From contig JAWVFI010000088.1 of the NCBI GenBank assembly GCA_033856235.1, positions 1-64,000 of the forward strand: a stretch of 64,000 nucleotides of DNA, in the 5' to 3' direction. The position numbers and the translations under genes were made by a program. Origin of the DNA: DASXRU01 sp033856235. Its GTDB lineage: Bacteria > Acidobacteriota > Blastocatellia > Pyrinomonadales > Pyrinomonadaceae. The notes under the pieces are model-generated. The model was not told the DNA's origin. It made no database searches and saw only the letters and a list, made by a program, of their open reading frames with translations. Shown here one piece after another: positions 33,247 through 40,716 of the stretch. Positions within the stretch are counted from its first letter, which is position 1; every line of letters starts with the position of its first letter.

Positions 33247-33426
33247 GGCCGCGTTACCACTTTCTTGTGGGAACCCAGTACTCTAGCGAAGGATTCGCGA
33301 AACAGATCCGTTTTTGTCCTTTCTTTAACTCCCGTGAGCTGCCCGGTCTTAAGTTACCAGTACAGATTGCCAAGGATGACACGACGATGATGTTTGGTTC
33401 CCAGCCAAAGAGCTTAGCCGTGCCTA

Positions 33427-34071
33427 TTAGAACTCTCTCAGAGTCTTCGGTCGGGCAATGGCGATGAGACGATCAACCAATTGTCCAAGTTCAGTGGTTG
33501 CTCGGTTAACTTCTCGTTGAGTGAAGCTGTAACTCTCGTAGTTTTCAGTCGCAAAGTCATACACGCCGACGGTGATCTCATCGAGCGCCGCAGACAACTT
33601 TTTCGAATAGGTCTCTTGGATTAAGGGTAGCCTCAGCTCACTTCTCAAGTCCACCGGTACCTTAGAGAAGAGCCACACGGCATACCCCTTCGTAGTCAGA
33701 TCCAGTCTCGGAATCCTCGCCGTTAGACTTACTTCCCGTGAGATTGTCTCGGGCAGTGACAGTTTAAGTTGATCTCGAACTTTGAAGACGCTATTGCCTA
33801 AGCGCCTAAAGGCAGCGGCATAATTATTGAGCTGGTCCATGCTTTCCTGAAGGGACCTTTGATCCTTAAATAGCCTCACGTAGGCGTCTTTAAGGTACTC
33901 TCTGGCACTGTCAAGATCACCCTTTTCCTCATGATAGTGAAAGACCGCCCCCTGGAGAGTGAGGTATTTGCTCTTTCCGTAGAATTCACCGCCGCTTGGG
34001 CGCTCCCTCTTTCGAAGGTAGGCCCGCGGGTCCTGCCGCACTTGTTCGAGCTCACGCAGTGGGATCTTCAT
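33427..34071 (-). CDS. Unknown protein, fourth gene of the QueC-like cassette
   Basis: 214 residues, ATG 34071 overlapping the QueC-like stop by ATGA. I do not recognise a family with confidence. The start (PLRELEQVRQDPRAYLRKRERPSG) looks like the opening of Cas4/RecB-type proteins. The C-terminal AALDEITVGVYDFATENYESYSFTQREVNRATTELGQLVDRLI also has the flavour of a degenerate PD-(D/E)XK fold, where a VGVYDF strand precedes a long helix. No full catalytic set is visible. Coupling to the QueC-like gene argues for a role in the same system, for example as immunity, sensor or effector adaptor. Confidence 0.6.
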   Translation of the reverse strand: MKIPLRELEQVRQDPRAYLRKRERPSGGEFYGKSKYLTLQGAVFHYHEEKGDLDSAREYLKDAYVRLFKDQRSLQESMDQLNNYAAAFRRLGNSVFKVRDQLKLSLPETISREVSLTARIPRLDLTTKGYAVWLFSKVPVDLRSELRLPLIQETYSKKLSAALDEITVGVYDFATENYESYSFTQREVNRATTELGQLVDRLIAIARPKTLREF

Positions 34072-35435
34072 GCGCTCCTCTTCCCACCCTTGCTTGACTT
34101 GCCCTTTCGGCTAGTAGGCGTCTTCGCAATACCAATGAACCCGGCAACTTTCGGGTAGCTGGCGAAAACAGCGGAAGTTTCCTTTGCAAACCTACGATAC
34201 ATAGCAATCGCTGCGTTTGCATCGAAATGTTCATTAATCAGGTCTGGGTAGCTGAGCATTAGTTCGCCGTCGGTTTGCGTAGTAAACGCATAGGCAAATT
34301 CACCAAGTTCGGCGAGATTACGCTTACCATCGTCAGTCGGGGGTAGAGATGCAACATCTTCCACCAGCAAGTCACGTTCATACTCTGCGAGACGGAGGTC
34401 GTGGTATTCGAGAGCAATCCTTCTGATAAGACAGGGAATGCACTGCCCGCAATGATTGAAGCTCTTTCCTAATCGCGACCCACGCCAACAACTCACCGAG
34501 AGCGCAACCGCATTCTTATGAGTGGCCACGAGCTTTTCCACCACTTCAGCCTTGGTGCGATAGACATAGGGATTCTCAATCGTAATTGGGTATTGAAGTA
34601 GTTGGGCAAAGAATTCACTCGCTTGAGCCACGAACTCTGGATGAGCGGTATGGGTTGAGAATGCACCAATTCTAGCAGCGCTCAGCGGTAAGTGGATCGC
34701 CATCTGACCATTTTCGGCGATCATCACAAGTTTGCTGCGCCCAGTTCGGCGCGCAGCCAAGGCGGCAATGGTCAAGAACATGAAAGACCGTGTGCGCTGC
34801 GTTTCTTCGCGGTCGGTGTCGGAGGGAAATGTGAGTGATTTGTACTTTCGACCTCCGCTTCGCACAACAATTCGTTCGACGGCCTTCTTATATTTCTTAG
34901 TGAGATACTCCGCTAACTGATCCTGACTGGACTTGGTCAGTAAGTTGGCCGTGACATGACTGGCGAGCTGAACATTCTCGGGGCCGAGCTCATCGATTAA
35001 GTCTATCGCCCCAGCTAGGGAATCGAGTCCCCCGGAAAAGAGCAAGGTCTTACCGTTTACATCCGCCCAGTCGCGAGCGCTTTCTGGGGTACCCTTAGCC
35101 CGCTCAAACTTGAACGTCCAACTATCATGCGAAAGAACGAAGAGAAGATACTCCAGGAGCTGCTTGACGCGTTCGAAGGCCTGCAAATTAACGACTGGAA
35201 CGGTCACCTCAATACTGCGCGTGATGTTCTCTCTTTCGCCCCGCTTGAAAGCCAGGTCGCAAGCAAAGATCGTTGACGCGACTACGAAGAGATCCGCCTC
35301 CAAAGATGTTGGCGCGCTGAAAGACCGGGCGAAAGGTTTGATACCCGTGTACAGATTTGCGCCAGGTTGCAACACCAAGTCCGCACTGGTGCTTTTGATC
35401 TTGTCAAGGAACACGATGGCGCGTGATTCACTCAA
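34068..35435 (-). CDS. QueC-like PP-loop ATPase (deazaguanine-synthase family, QatC-like)
   Basis: About 455 residues from TTG 35435, which overlaps the upstream stop (TTGA) and has AGGA upstream; a longer TTG start at 35486 is possible. The ATP-binding PP-loop is LLFSGGLDSLAGAIDLI. The zinc site near the C-terminal third is the QueC pattern C-x13-C-x2-C-x2-C (SCWRG ... HCGQCIPC). QueC makes preQ0 from carboxydeazaguanine, but true QueC is about 230 residues. This protein has an extra N-terminal domain of about 130 residues and a C-terminal extension, as in defence-associated QueC homologues such as QatC and the type IV CBASS protein Cap9. No queuosine genes are nearby. The adjacent MGTS protein is the likely substrate. 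Confidence 0.85.
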   Translation of the reverse strand: MSESRAIVFLDKIKSTSADLVLQPGANLYTGIKPFARSFSAPTSLEADLFVVASTIFACDLAFKRGERENITRSIEVTVPVVNLQAFERVKQLLEYLLFVLSHDSWTFKFERAKGTPESARDWADVNGKTLLFSGGLDSLAGAIDLIDELGPENVQLASHVTANLLTKSSQDQLAEYLTKKYKKAVERIVVRSGGRKYKSLTFPSDTDREETQRTRSFMFLTIAALAARRTGRSKLVMIAENGQMAIHLPLSAARIGAFSTHTAHPEFVAQASEFFAQLLQYPITIENPYVYRTKAEVVEKLVATHKNAVALSVSCWRGSRLGKSFNHCGQCIPCLIRRIALEYHDLRLAEYERDLLVEDVASLPPTDDGKRNLAELGEFAYAFTTQTDGELMLSYPDLINEHFDANAAIAMYRRFAKETSAVFASYPKVAGFIGIAKTPTSRKGKSSKGGKRSA

Positions 35436-36001
35436 CGAGTTTGTCCTCGTAGTCTGTTCAGCACAGCGGCAGTATGCTTTTGCCAAGCCCTTGCAGTTGA
35501 GAGTGTGGGAACACCCACCTCTCGAACAGCTTCCGACGCTGCACGCAAAACAGAAGCTTTGAATTGAACTGATTCGGCTACCGTTGAATTGCGTCCCACC
35601 GTTCCTATGTAACCGGGAAGATCGCGAGAGATCAGATAATTCGAAGCCTCCGCAAATACCCGCTCGCTATAAGTCTGAGCTCGATTGGGAGAGGTTGAAG
35701 CCTGAACCGCAGCGCGTAAAGCGATGTCGGCAACAAGGGATGTCTGTTTGGTTTCGGCAATCGCACGGCCGGCGAGTGCGGCCGCTTCCATCGGAGACTT
35801 GGCATTAAGCGCGATATCGCGCAACCTAAAAACAATTGGCTCGGAGAGCTGGACGCTGAAGGTTTCGTCGTCCCGGCCACTTGCTGCACGCCAGATCTCT
35901 TGCAGCACTCTTTCAATAGGAATACCCGGATCTTCGTAAGTGGCTTGAGCTGCGCGCCAATTAAGAGTATCTGGTGAACGCTGATTTACTGAAGTTCCCA
36001 A
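35432..36001 (-). CDS. MGTS-start small protein, probable QueC-like substrate (QatB-like)
   Basis: 189 residues, TTG start with AGGAG upstream, beginning Met-Gly-Thr-Ser. Proteins next to defence QueC homologues (QatB) typically begin with this same MGTS, which after Met removal exposes a glycine. The remainder (SPDTLNWRAAQATYEDP, PIERVLQEIWRAASG, then two long Ala-rich helical blocks) has no enzymatic motif. As I recall, recent work on QatB/QatC reports attachment of a deazaguanine to that glycine; if so, this protein would be the acceptor here. The 4-bp overlap with the QueC-like gene supports a direct pairing. It is shorter than the QatB proteins I remember. Confidence 0.7.
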   Translation of the reverse strand: MGTSVNQRSPDTLNWRAAQATYEDPGIPIERVLQEIWRAASGRDDETFSVQLSEPIVFRLRDIALNAKSPMEAAALAGRAIAETKQTSLVADIALRAAVQASTSPNRAQTYSERVFAEASNYLISRDLPGYIGTVGRNSTVAESVQFKASVLRAASEAVREVGVPTLSTARAWQKHTAAVLNRLRGQTR

Positions 36002-36010
36002 ATGAGTCTC

Positions 36011-36925
36011 CTAAGATCCGATTACCTTATCCTTCTTACGAGAGGTTAATTGTGCTTTGACGGCGTTAGCCTTAATTGTAGTAGCCGAGAAAATCACTTT
36101 CCAGTCGATTGTCGAACGATAGCGGGGCGCATTCGCGAATAGAGTTACAATCTCTCCCAAGGTTGCGGCGTTCATAAAAACCAGCGGCACCTGACACTCC
36201 GAATAAAGTTCCTGCGATCGTGTGTCTAAGGTGGCATCACTCTGGAATTTGCCCGAAATGACAAGGAACGCGTGTAGTCTGCCGATATAGCTCTCATATC
36301 GTTGATGAAAGCTGCGAACATAGTCCGCGAACTGTCTAATTGCATCGCGAGAGAGTGGGTAACCATTCTTATAGGCTTTACAGTCATAAAGCAGTTGCAC
36401 CGAATTCCTCCCCAGTACTAAACCGTCCGGTACGGTCTCGAAGAGACGATCCTGTCCATAGCGGATCACCCTTCTTTGCAGGAGGAATTGAAGCCCAGCG
36501 TGCACGTAAGCCTCGAACAGGTTGTCTGCTTTTCCAATCAGCCCTGGAGGTTTCTTGTTGAAGGCGAGCTCGGTTAACTGCGTTGGGTACTTGATCTCCA
36601 AGGGTAAGAAAGTGGGAACTGAGCCTCCCATATGCCCCACGAACTGATCCAAGGTAAGGATCGGTAAAGGTGGGTCGGACTTCTCAGCGGTCCCGATAAT
36701 CACAAGCGGCGCAGTGTCGTTAGCGGCAACCTTTCGGAGCCCCGCAACCGCCGGTGCCTTAAGAGTATTGTCGCCAGAGTAGGCGAAGACATAACGTTGA
36801 CGAACTCCAAACTCATCTGTGCGATAGGCGCGAAGCAATAGATAGGACGGCTTACTTGTTACATTGACGAGCTGAAATCCAGACCCGATCAACGTGTTCA
36901 CAATCGTGGAAAGCCTTCGCTCCAT
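36011..36925 (-). CDS. PD-(D/E)XK nuclease-like protein, first gene of the QueC-like cassette
   Basis: 304 residues, ATG 36925 with GAGGG. The N-terminal 130 residues are a mixed domain (LLLRAYRTDEFGVRQRYVFAYSGDN ... PLVIIGTAEKSDPPLPILTLDQFVGHMGG). The C-terminal part carries ETVPDGLVLGRNSVQLLYDCKAYKNGY, an Asp followed by Asp-Cys-Lys in PD-(D/E)XK spacing, then RQFADYVRSFHQRY. It resembles restriction-endonuclease-like proteins that cut DNA and is the obvious effector candidate of the cassette. It ends 9 bp before the MGTS gene, whose ribosome site lies in that gap, and begins 39 bp after the AbiEii-like gene. Confidence 0.7.
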   Translation of the reverse strand: MERRLSTIVNTLIGSGFQLVNVTSKPSYLLLRAYRTDEFGVRQRYVFAYSGDNTLKAPAVAGLRKVAANDTAPLVIIGTAEKSDPPLPILTLDQFVGHMGGSVPTFLPLEIKYPTQLTELAFNKKPPGLIGKADNLFEAYVHAGLQFLLQRRVIRYGQDRLFETVPDGLVLGRNSVQLLYDCKAYKNGYPLSRDAIRQFADYVRSFHQRYESYIGRLHAFLVISGKFQSDATLDTRSQELYSECQVPLVFMNAATLGEIVTLFANAPRYRSTIDWKVIFSATTIKANAVKAQLTSRKKDKVIGS

Positions 36926-36964
36926 TGCTATGCCCTCGAGATGTTCCTCACTTTCAACTAATTC

Positions 36965-37837
36965 TCAACCCTTAACTATTTCAGTTATTCCTAAGTAAGT
37001 ATCAGCAAGCCGTGATTGCGCGAGGTCGAAATCGCCATGATAGTTCGCATTATTTCGCACCATTGCGGTCGCAAGCGCGCCTGTGTCAGCATCCTTAGTT
37101 TCTTCTGACAGAACGTGTTCGATGAGCGCGCGACTTTCGTCAGTTAACAACATGCCCACGTCCCGTCCGAGAATTCGCGCACTTGCTGCTTCATAATCAA
37201 AGTCGTCTTCGAGAAGGAGGTCGGACGAGTCCCCTCCCTCGGCGTACAAGCGATCCTGATTACCGGCGTCCAGGTAATGGCGCATGATTAGTCCAAGATC
37301 TTGGGCATCACGTTCAAAATGGCGATCGGACCAAGCGACGAGTTTTAGCAGTGCGAGACCTGCTAGTGATGCAACTTTGACCACGAGGTCGTCCGCAACA
37401 CGAACCTCAATTGAGTTATCGTATGCCTCACGAAAACCAATGGTGGACATCACAACTGAAAAATCGGGCGGCCATGCAATTTCACCAGCTTTTTCCTCGA
37501 GCGCTCCGAATGGGACAAGATCAACTATTACGTCCTCGCCGTGTAGTAGTCTCTGCCGCTTCTTCGGGTGTTGTTGGAAACCTTCTCGGGCGATCAAAGC
37601 ATTACGCAATTTGGTGTACTCATCCCAGTTTTCTACAACTATGCCAAAATCAATATCGTCCGTTTTACGATGAATGGGAACATCGTAGGCGTGCTGTAAG
37701 ATCAGATCTCTGGCTTGTGCGCCGACAATGAATAAGGCCGTGAGTTTGAGACTTGCCGCAGTTTGAACAACCCGCCGGATGATGCTTACCTGGCCAGCGG
37801 GTAGTTTACTCGACAAGTCGAGAGATATGTCGGTCAT
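36965..37837 (-). CDS. Nucleotidyltransferase toxin-like protein (AbiEii/MNT family)
   Basis: 290 residues. The NTase core is FIVGAQARDLILQHAYDVPIHRKTDDIDFGIVVENWDEY, with the G-x-x-x-R-D and D-x-D elements of AbiEii/AbiGii-type and MenT-like nucleotidyltransferases, then VIVDLVPFG for the third Asp. The later helical region includes LAGLALLKLVAWSDR, where a Lys often contacts substrate. Known relatives transfer nucleotides to tRNA or to other targets and are restrained by an AbiEi-like partner. The upstream gene is such a partner and overlaps it by 32 bp. Whether this pair is an independent toxin-antitoxin unit or part of the QueC cassette downstream (39 bp) is open. Confidence 0.78.
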   Translation of the reverse strand: MTDISLDLSSKLPAGQVSIIRRVVQTAASLKLTALFIVGAQARDLILQHAYDVPIHRKTDDIDFGIVVENWDEYTKLRNALIAREGFQQHPKKRQRLLHGEDVIVDLVPFGALEEKAGEIAWPPDFSVVMSTIGFREAYDNSIEVRVADDLVVKVASLAGLALLKLVAWSDRHFERDAQDLGLIMRHYLDAGNQDRLYAEGGDSSDLLLEDDFDYEAASARILGRDVGMLLTDESRALIEHVLSEETKDADTGALATAMVRNNANYHGDFDLAQSRLADTYLGITEIVKG

Positions 37838-38855
37838 ATATCATCTCGGCGGTCTCCAAATTTCGATCATTGGCGGTCATTACTAGGTCGGCATAGACTA
37901 GTAAAGGCGGAGCGACCTTAAGCGACCTTTCATCCCAGTGATCGAAGCGCCAAAACTTTCGCAATAATTCAACTTCGCCGTTCGCGTCGCGACGAAGGCC
38001 GTATTGTGCTTGCAGCTTAGGAAGACTTGTTTCGGAGTAAATCGTCACCGTTTGCGGACTGAGATAACGTGTGAGCCATTTGGCTCCGACTTCGCCGCTC
38101 CAAAATGCCTCTGGTGGCAGAGAGACATCGTCCCACCAATTGCGCTGCCCCGGCTTATGATAGCGCCCGATAAGCAATTTAGGGCGCAGCTGTTCGGGAT
38201 AGGCCGTTACCCATCGCTTGAGGAGTTCCTTTTTGTTCAATAGGCGCCTTCCTCGTGCACCTCGATCAGCCAAGTGCCCAAGCGACTTCAGGTCTGTCAT
38301 GATCCAATCAACAGCACCCAGAGAAATACCTGCCGCTTTCGCCAGATCTCTATAGGGCTTGTTTTCCAAGCCTGGATGACATAGTAGCGCGAACACCAGT
38401 CGCGATCCTGTGGGATTGAACGCGCGGGCGTTGCGCACGGGAAGTTTCGAATCCTGTGTACGGCGACCTGAGACAAAAACATAAAGACCTTTTTCGCGAA
38501 GAAAGGCGTTTCCGGCAGTGTCGAAGAACTCGACGCCGAGTTCCCGTAGCTTTTGAGCCTGAGATGGGTTGATGTATCTAGTAACAAGCGCCGTGGGATC
38601 GCCTGCTTTGTTGTTCTTAGACACTGAGACGATGGCGGAGCCGAGCGTATCGCTATTGACTTGCCCCTTGACCTCAACAGCTAGATACCTTGTTCTCTTC
38701 CCTTCCTTGATGCCAATAACGGCGTCATGACGCTTATCCCGGCTCGACTTTACCTTCGAGACCGAGACTTTGAGTCCAGTTGAATCCAATAAGCTAGCAA
38801 TTGCCTCTTGGAGGATACTGTCGCCAAATTGAGTAGTATTTGATTTAGCACTCAT
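37806..38855 (-). CDS. AbiEi-like antitoxin/regulator with PD-(D/E)XK-like N-terminus
   Basis: 349 residues. The N-terminal 110 residues look like a restriction-endonuclease fold (DAVIGIKEGKRTRYLAVEVKGQVNS, Asp ... Glu-Val-Lys), followed by LRELGVEFFDTAGNAFL. Residues about 150-215 are a winged helix (FALLCHPGLENKPYRDLAKAAGISLGAVDWIMTDLKSLGHL). The C-terminal part is the AbiEi-type domain (WLTRYLSPQTVTIYSE). AbiEi proteins bind inverted repeats in front of their own operon and repress it. Exactly such an array of repeats lies at 38901-38953, 46 bp upstream of the start. The start codon ATG 38855 has only a weak ribosome site. Confidence 0.75.
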   Translation of the reverse strand: MSAKSNTTQFGDSILQEAIASLLDSTGLKVSVSKVKSSRDKRHDAVIGIKEGKRTRYLAVEVKGQVNSDTLGSAIVSVSKNNKAGDPTALVTRYINPSQAQKLRELGVEFFDTAGNAFLREKGLYVFVSGRRTQDSKLPVRNARAFNPTGSRLVFALLCHPGLENKPYRDLAKAAGISLGAVDWIMTDLKSLGHLADRGARGRRLLNKKELLKRWVTAYPEQLRPKLLIGRYHKPGQRNWWDDVSLPPEAFWSGEVGAKWLTRYLSPQTVTIYSETSLPKLQAQYGLRRDANGEVELLRKFWRFDHWDERSLKVAPPLLVYADLVMTANDRNLETAEMIYDRHISRLVE

Positions 38856-38900
38856 TTTAGAAGTGATTGCCGGTAAGCTGGTCTATTGAGCTTCCGCGGC

Positions 38901-38953
38901 TGTTCACATTATATGCATGTTCACGTATTATGAACAACCATAAATTGTGAACA
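38901..38953. promoter_or_regulatory. Nested four-half-site operator (TGTTCA/TGAACA) before the AbiE-like operon
   Basis: The inner perfect palindrome TGTTCA-7-TGAACA is at 38918-38936. Outer arms TGTTCACA (38901-38908) and TGTGAACA (38946-38953) surround it, so four half-sites lie in one nested dyad. This is the expected kind of target for AbiEi-family autorepression. Confidence 0.75.
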
Positions 38954-39388
38954 GGAATCTGTGCCGAAACTTTTGACGAATCAAAGTGCCTTTCTGGAGC
39001 CAAGGACAAGTTCACGCGCGTCCATAAAACCTCCAATAAGCATTCCCGTGAGTCCTCCAAGTGCGATAAAGTGCTATCCATGCCGCCAAGTTTCGTTGAA
39101 TTACAATAGGTCGCTTCTCTTTCACGGCGGTCACATTGGTTTCAGTCCCATACGGCAAGGTAGTGAGGGTGTGACTCTCATGCGGCATTCCTAATCTCAC
39201 TGTAAAAGGTGTCTTGACGATGGAATGCAGTTTTTGAACGACGCGGAAAACTTGCGACAAACTTGTGACAAGAACACAGACAAACTGGAAATAGTAGGCG
39301 GTAACAGATAGACTCGCTGGCGGCTGCAACCTGTGACAGATGTTATTAAATCGTAAGAGCCGTAACCTGCTGGAGTGTCTCGGAACGC
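38954..39388. other. Right terminal region of the island, no credible gene
   Basis: Open frames here are short and erratic. A TTGCGAC-AAAC-TTGTGAC repeat at 39251-39269 matches one near the left end (TTGTGAC-AAAC-TTGTGAC, 4667-4685, shared core GACAAACTTGTGAC). These may be integrase arm-type sites. Confidence 0.45.
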
Positions 39389-39435
39389 ACTCTTAATCAG
39401 CGGGTCGCAGGTTCGAGCCCTGCTCGGCTCACCAT
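39389..39435 (+). other. attR: right 47-bp direct repeat of the genomic island
   Basis: A copy of tRNA-Lys positions from the anticodon loop to CCA plus T, identical to 4575-4621. No tRNA 5' half precedes it, so it is the displaced original 3' end. Confidence 0.95.
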
Positions 39436-39445
39436 AAGATCAAAA

Positions 39446-39474
39446 GCGGCAGGTTGATAAGACCTGCCGCTTTT
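39446..39474 (+). terminator. Original tRNA-Lys terminator, now beyond attR
   Basis: GCGGCAGGT, a short loop, ACCTGCCGC, then TTTT. It closely resembles the copy at 4637-4664. Confidence 0.8.
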
Positions 39475-39479
39475 CTTTG

Positions 39480-39622
39480 TCAGCACCAAATTCGCTTCCT
39501 CCGGCAGACGCGTCAACTACGAAGCGACTACTCCACCGTCCCTGTCGCTTCGCGTAGGTATCGGTGTAACGCGCCTCCATCGTTCTCATAACGCCCACGA
39601 CCAGCTTGAAGCGCCTCTTTTG
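39480..39622 (-). pseudogene. Remnant of a DUF4440/SnoaL-like protein C-terminus
   Basis: On the minus strand the frame LVVGVMRTMEARYTDTYAKR followed by QGRW reads like the end of an NTF2-like (DUF4440/SnoaL) domain, where R-Y-T-D-x-Y-x-K-R-x-G-R-W is a usual final strand. No upstream domain is present, and the residues after it look random. It is probably chromosomal debris beside the insertion site. Confidence 0.4.
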
Positions 39623-39732
39623 GAGTGCGGTGGCGGAGCGAAGCGCCGACACCGCTTTCGATCCTCGGACCATTGCTGAGAGACAATGCTAATCCAAAGC
39701 CTCGTCGCCGCTTCGCTCTGCCGGCGCACTCC
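39622..39732. repeat. Imperfect 24-bp inverted repeat (REP-like)
   Basis: 39622-39645 and 39709-39732 are reverse complements at 21 of 24 positions, with a 63-bp spacer. Confidence 0.6.
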
Positions 39733-39953
39733 GTGATCATAAGCTCAATTCTGATGTTCAACTTTTCATCGCTGATTCGGTCTTTGGTTATTCTGGGTTA
39801 TAATGGACATCATGTCTACTATTTAAAGGTTCGAAATAGGGGCGAAAATGAGAGACCAGAAATAATTGAAAACAGCAAATTGCAGTCGTGGCTGCGTTTC
39901 CCCCACGAGGGAAGCACTTAGATTGCAATGGCAGAACCTGTGCTGAGGCGATA

Positions 39954-40214
39954 ATGGCAACCGAACCAACACAACTGACAGGTAAAGTGGTCAAGGGTGT
40001 CATTGTCATTGAGAATGGTCAAAGGCTTCCCGATGGAACCGTGGTTAGAATCGAGCCAGTTGGAGAGACAGCGCCGCCTGATTCCGTTCCTGACGTAAAC
40101 CAATTAAGAGAGATGCTGCTCAACCACGCCGGCGCGATCTCGGATTCTGAATTGCCCACCGACCTCTCGGAAAACCTGGATCACTACCTCTACGGAACGG
40201 CCAAAACTAAATGA
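39954..40214 (+). CDS. Antitoxin-like protein of a VapBC-type pair
   Basis: 86 residues from ATG 39954. The first 40 residues (LTGKVVKGVIVIENGQRLPDGTVVRIEPV) are the short beta module often found in antitoxin-like proteins beside PIN toxins (VIVxxxxxLPDGTxVxVxP). The rest is acidic and helical (LREMLLNHAGAI, DLSENLDHYLYG). Its stop overlaps the start of a PIN-domain gene by ATGA, the normal layout of a toxin-antitoxin operon. Since the PIN gene is frameshifted, the antitoxin is probably a leftover. Confidence 0.75.
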   Translation: MATEPTQLTGKVVKGVIVIENGQRLPDGTVVRIEPVGETAPPDSVPDVNQLREMLLNHAGAISDSELPTDLSENLDHYLYGTAKTK

Positions 40215-40620
40215 CCTCCGTGTTCGCCGATAGTGGTTACTATGTCGCATTACTCCTGCAAACCGATCAGACTCATGATCGCGCGATTGAAGTAACAGGC
40301 CAACTGCGATATCCAATACTCACCACGCTTGGATATTGACTGAAGTGGCCAACACTTTTTCTGCTCCGCGCTTCCGTCCCGCCTTCGTATCTTTGTTTGA
40401 TGATTTGCAGACAGATCCAAATATGCGGATCGTCGATGCTGAGCCGGGAATCTTTGCGCTGGGCATTGAGCGTTACCGAAATAGACTCGACAAGGATTGG
40501 TCGTTAACCGATTGTATTTCCTTCGTCGTAATGGAAAGCAAGGGAATAACAGAAGCTCTCACCGCTGACCACCACTTTGAGCAAGTCGGATTCAAAGCTC
40601 TCCTGCTCAGAGAGCGTTAA
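40211..40620 (+). pseudogene. Frameshifted PIN-domain toxin (VapC-like)
   Basis: ATG 40211 opens SVFADSGYYVALLLQTDQTHDRA, a PIN start with the first acidic residue (FADSGYYVALL). The frame stops at a TGA near 40337. The one-base-shifted frame continues exactly where a PIN domain should (TWILTEVANTFSAPRFRP, then DKDWSLTDCISFVVMESKGITEALTADHHFEQVGF, with the conserved D-W-S-x-T-D-C). Loss of one base around 40326-40330 (after ACCACG) explains it. PIN toxins are Mg2+-dependent RNases; this copy cannot be made as one protein unless the shift is a sequencing error. Confidence 0.85.
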
Positions 40621-40716
40621 CGGCTCGAAACCTAAAGTTTCCAAAACCTCCTGAGTATTCAAACCGTATTACATCAGCATCGTCCCGCACTTGCCATCTG
40701 TTTAAGGAGAACATCC

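Noticed and set aside
33427..36925. Canonical QatABCD system
   Set aside because: There is no KAP-type ATPase (QatA) or TatD-like nuclease (QatD); only the QueC-like and MGTS genes match the theme.
33427..36925. Queuosine or preQ0 biosynthesis
   Set aside because: The QueC-like protein is about twice the normal size and no queD, queE, queF or tgt is nearby.
38954..39388. Minus-strand frame 39012-39329 as a gene
   Set aside because: No ribosome site, no domain and random-looking composition; the stretch is more likely non-coding island end.
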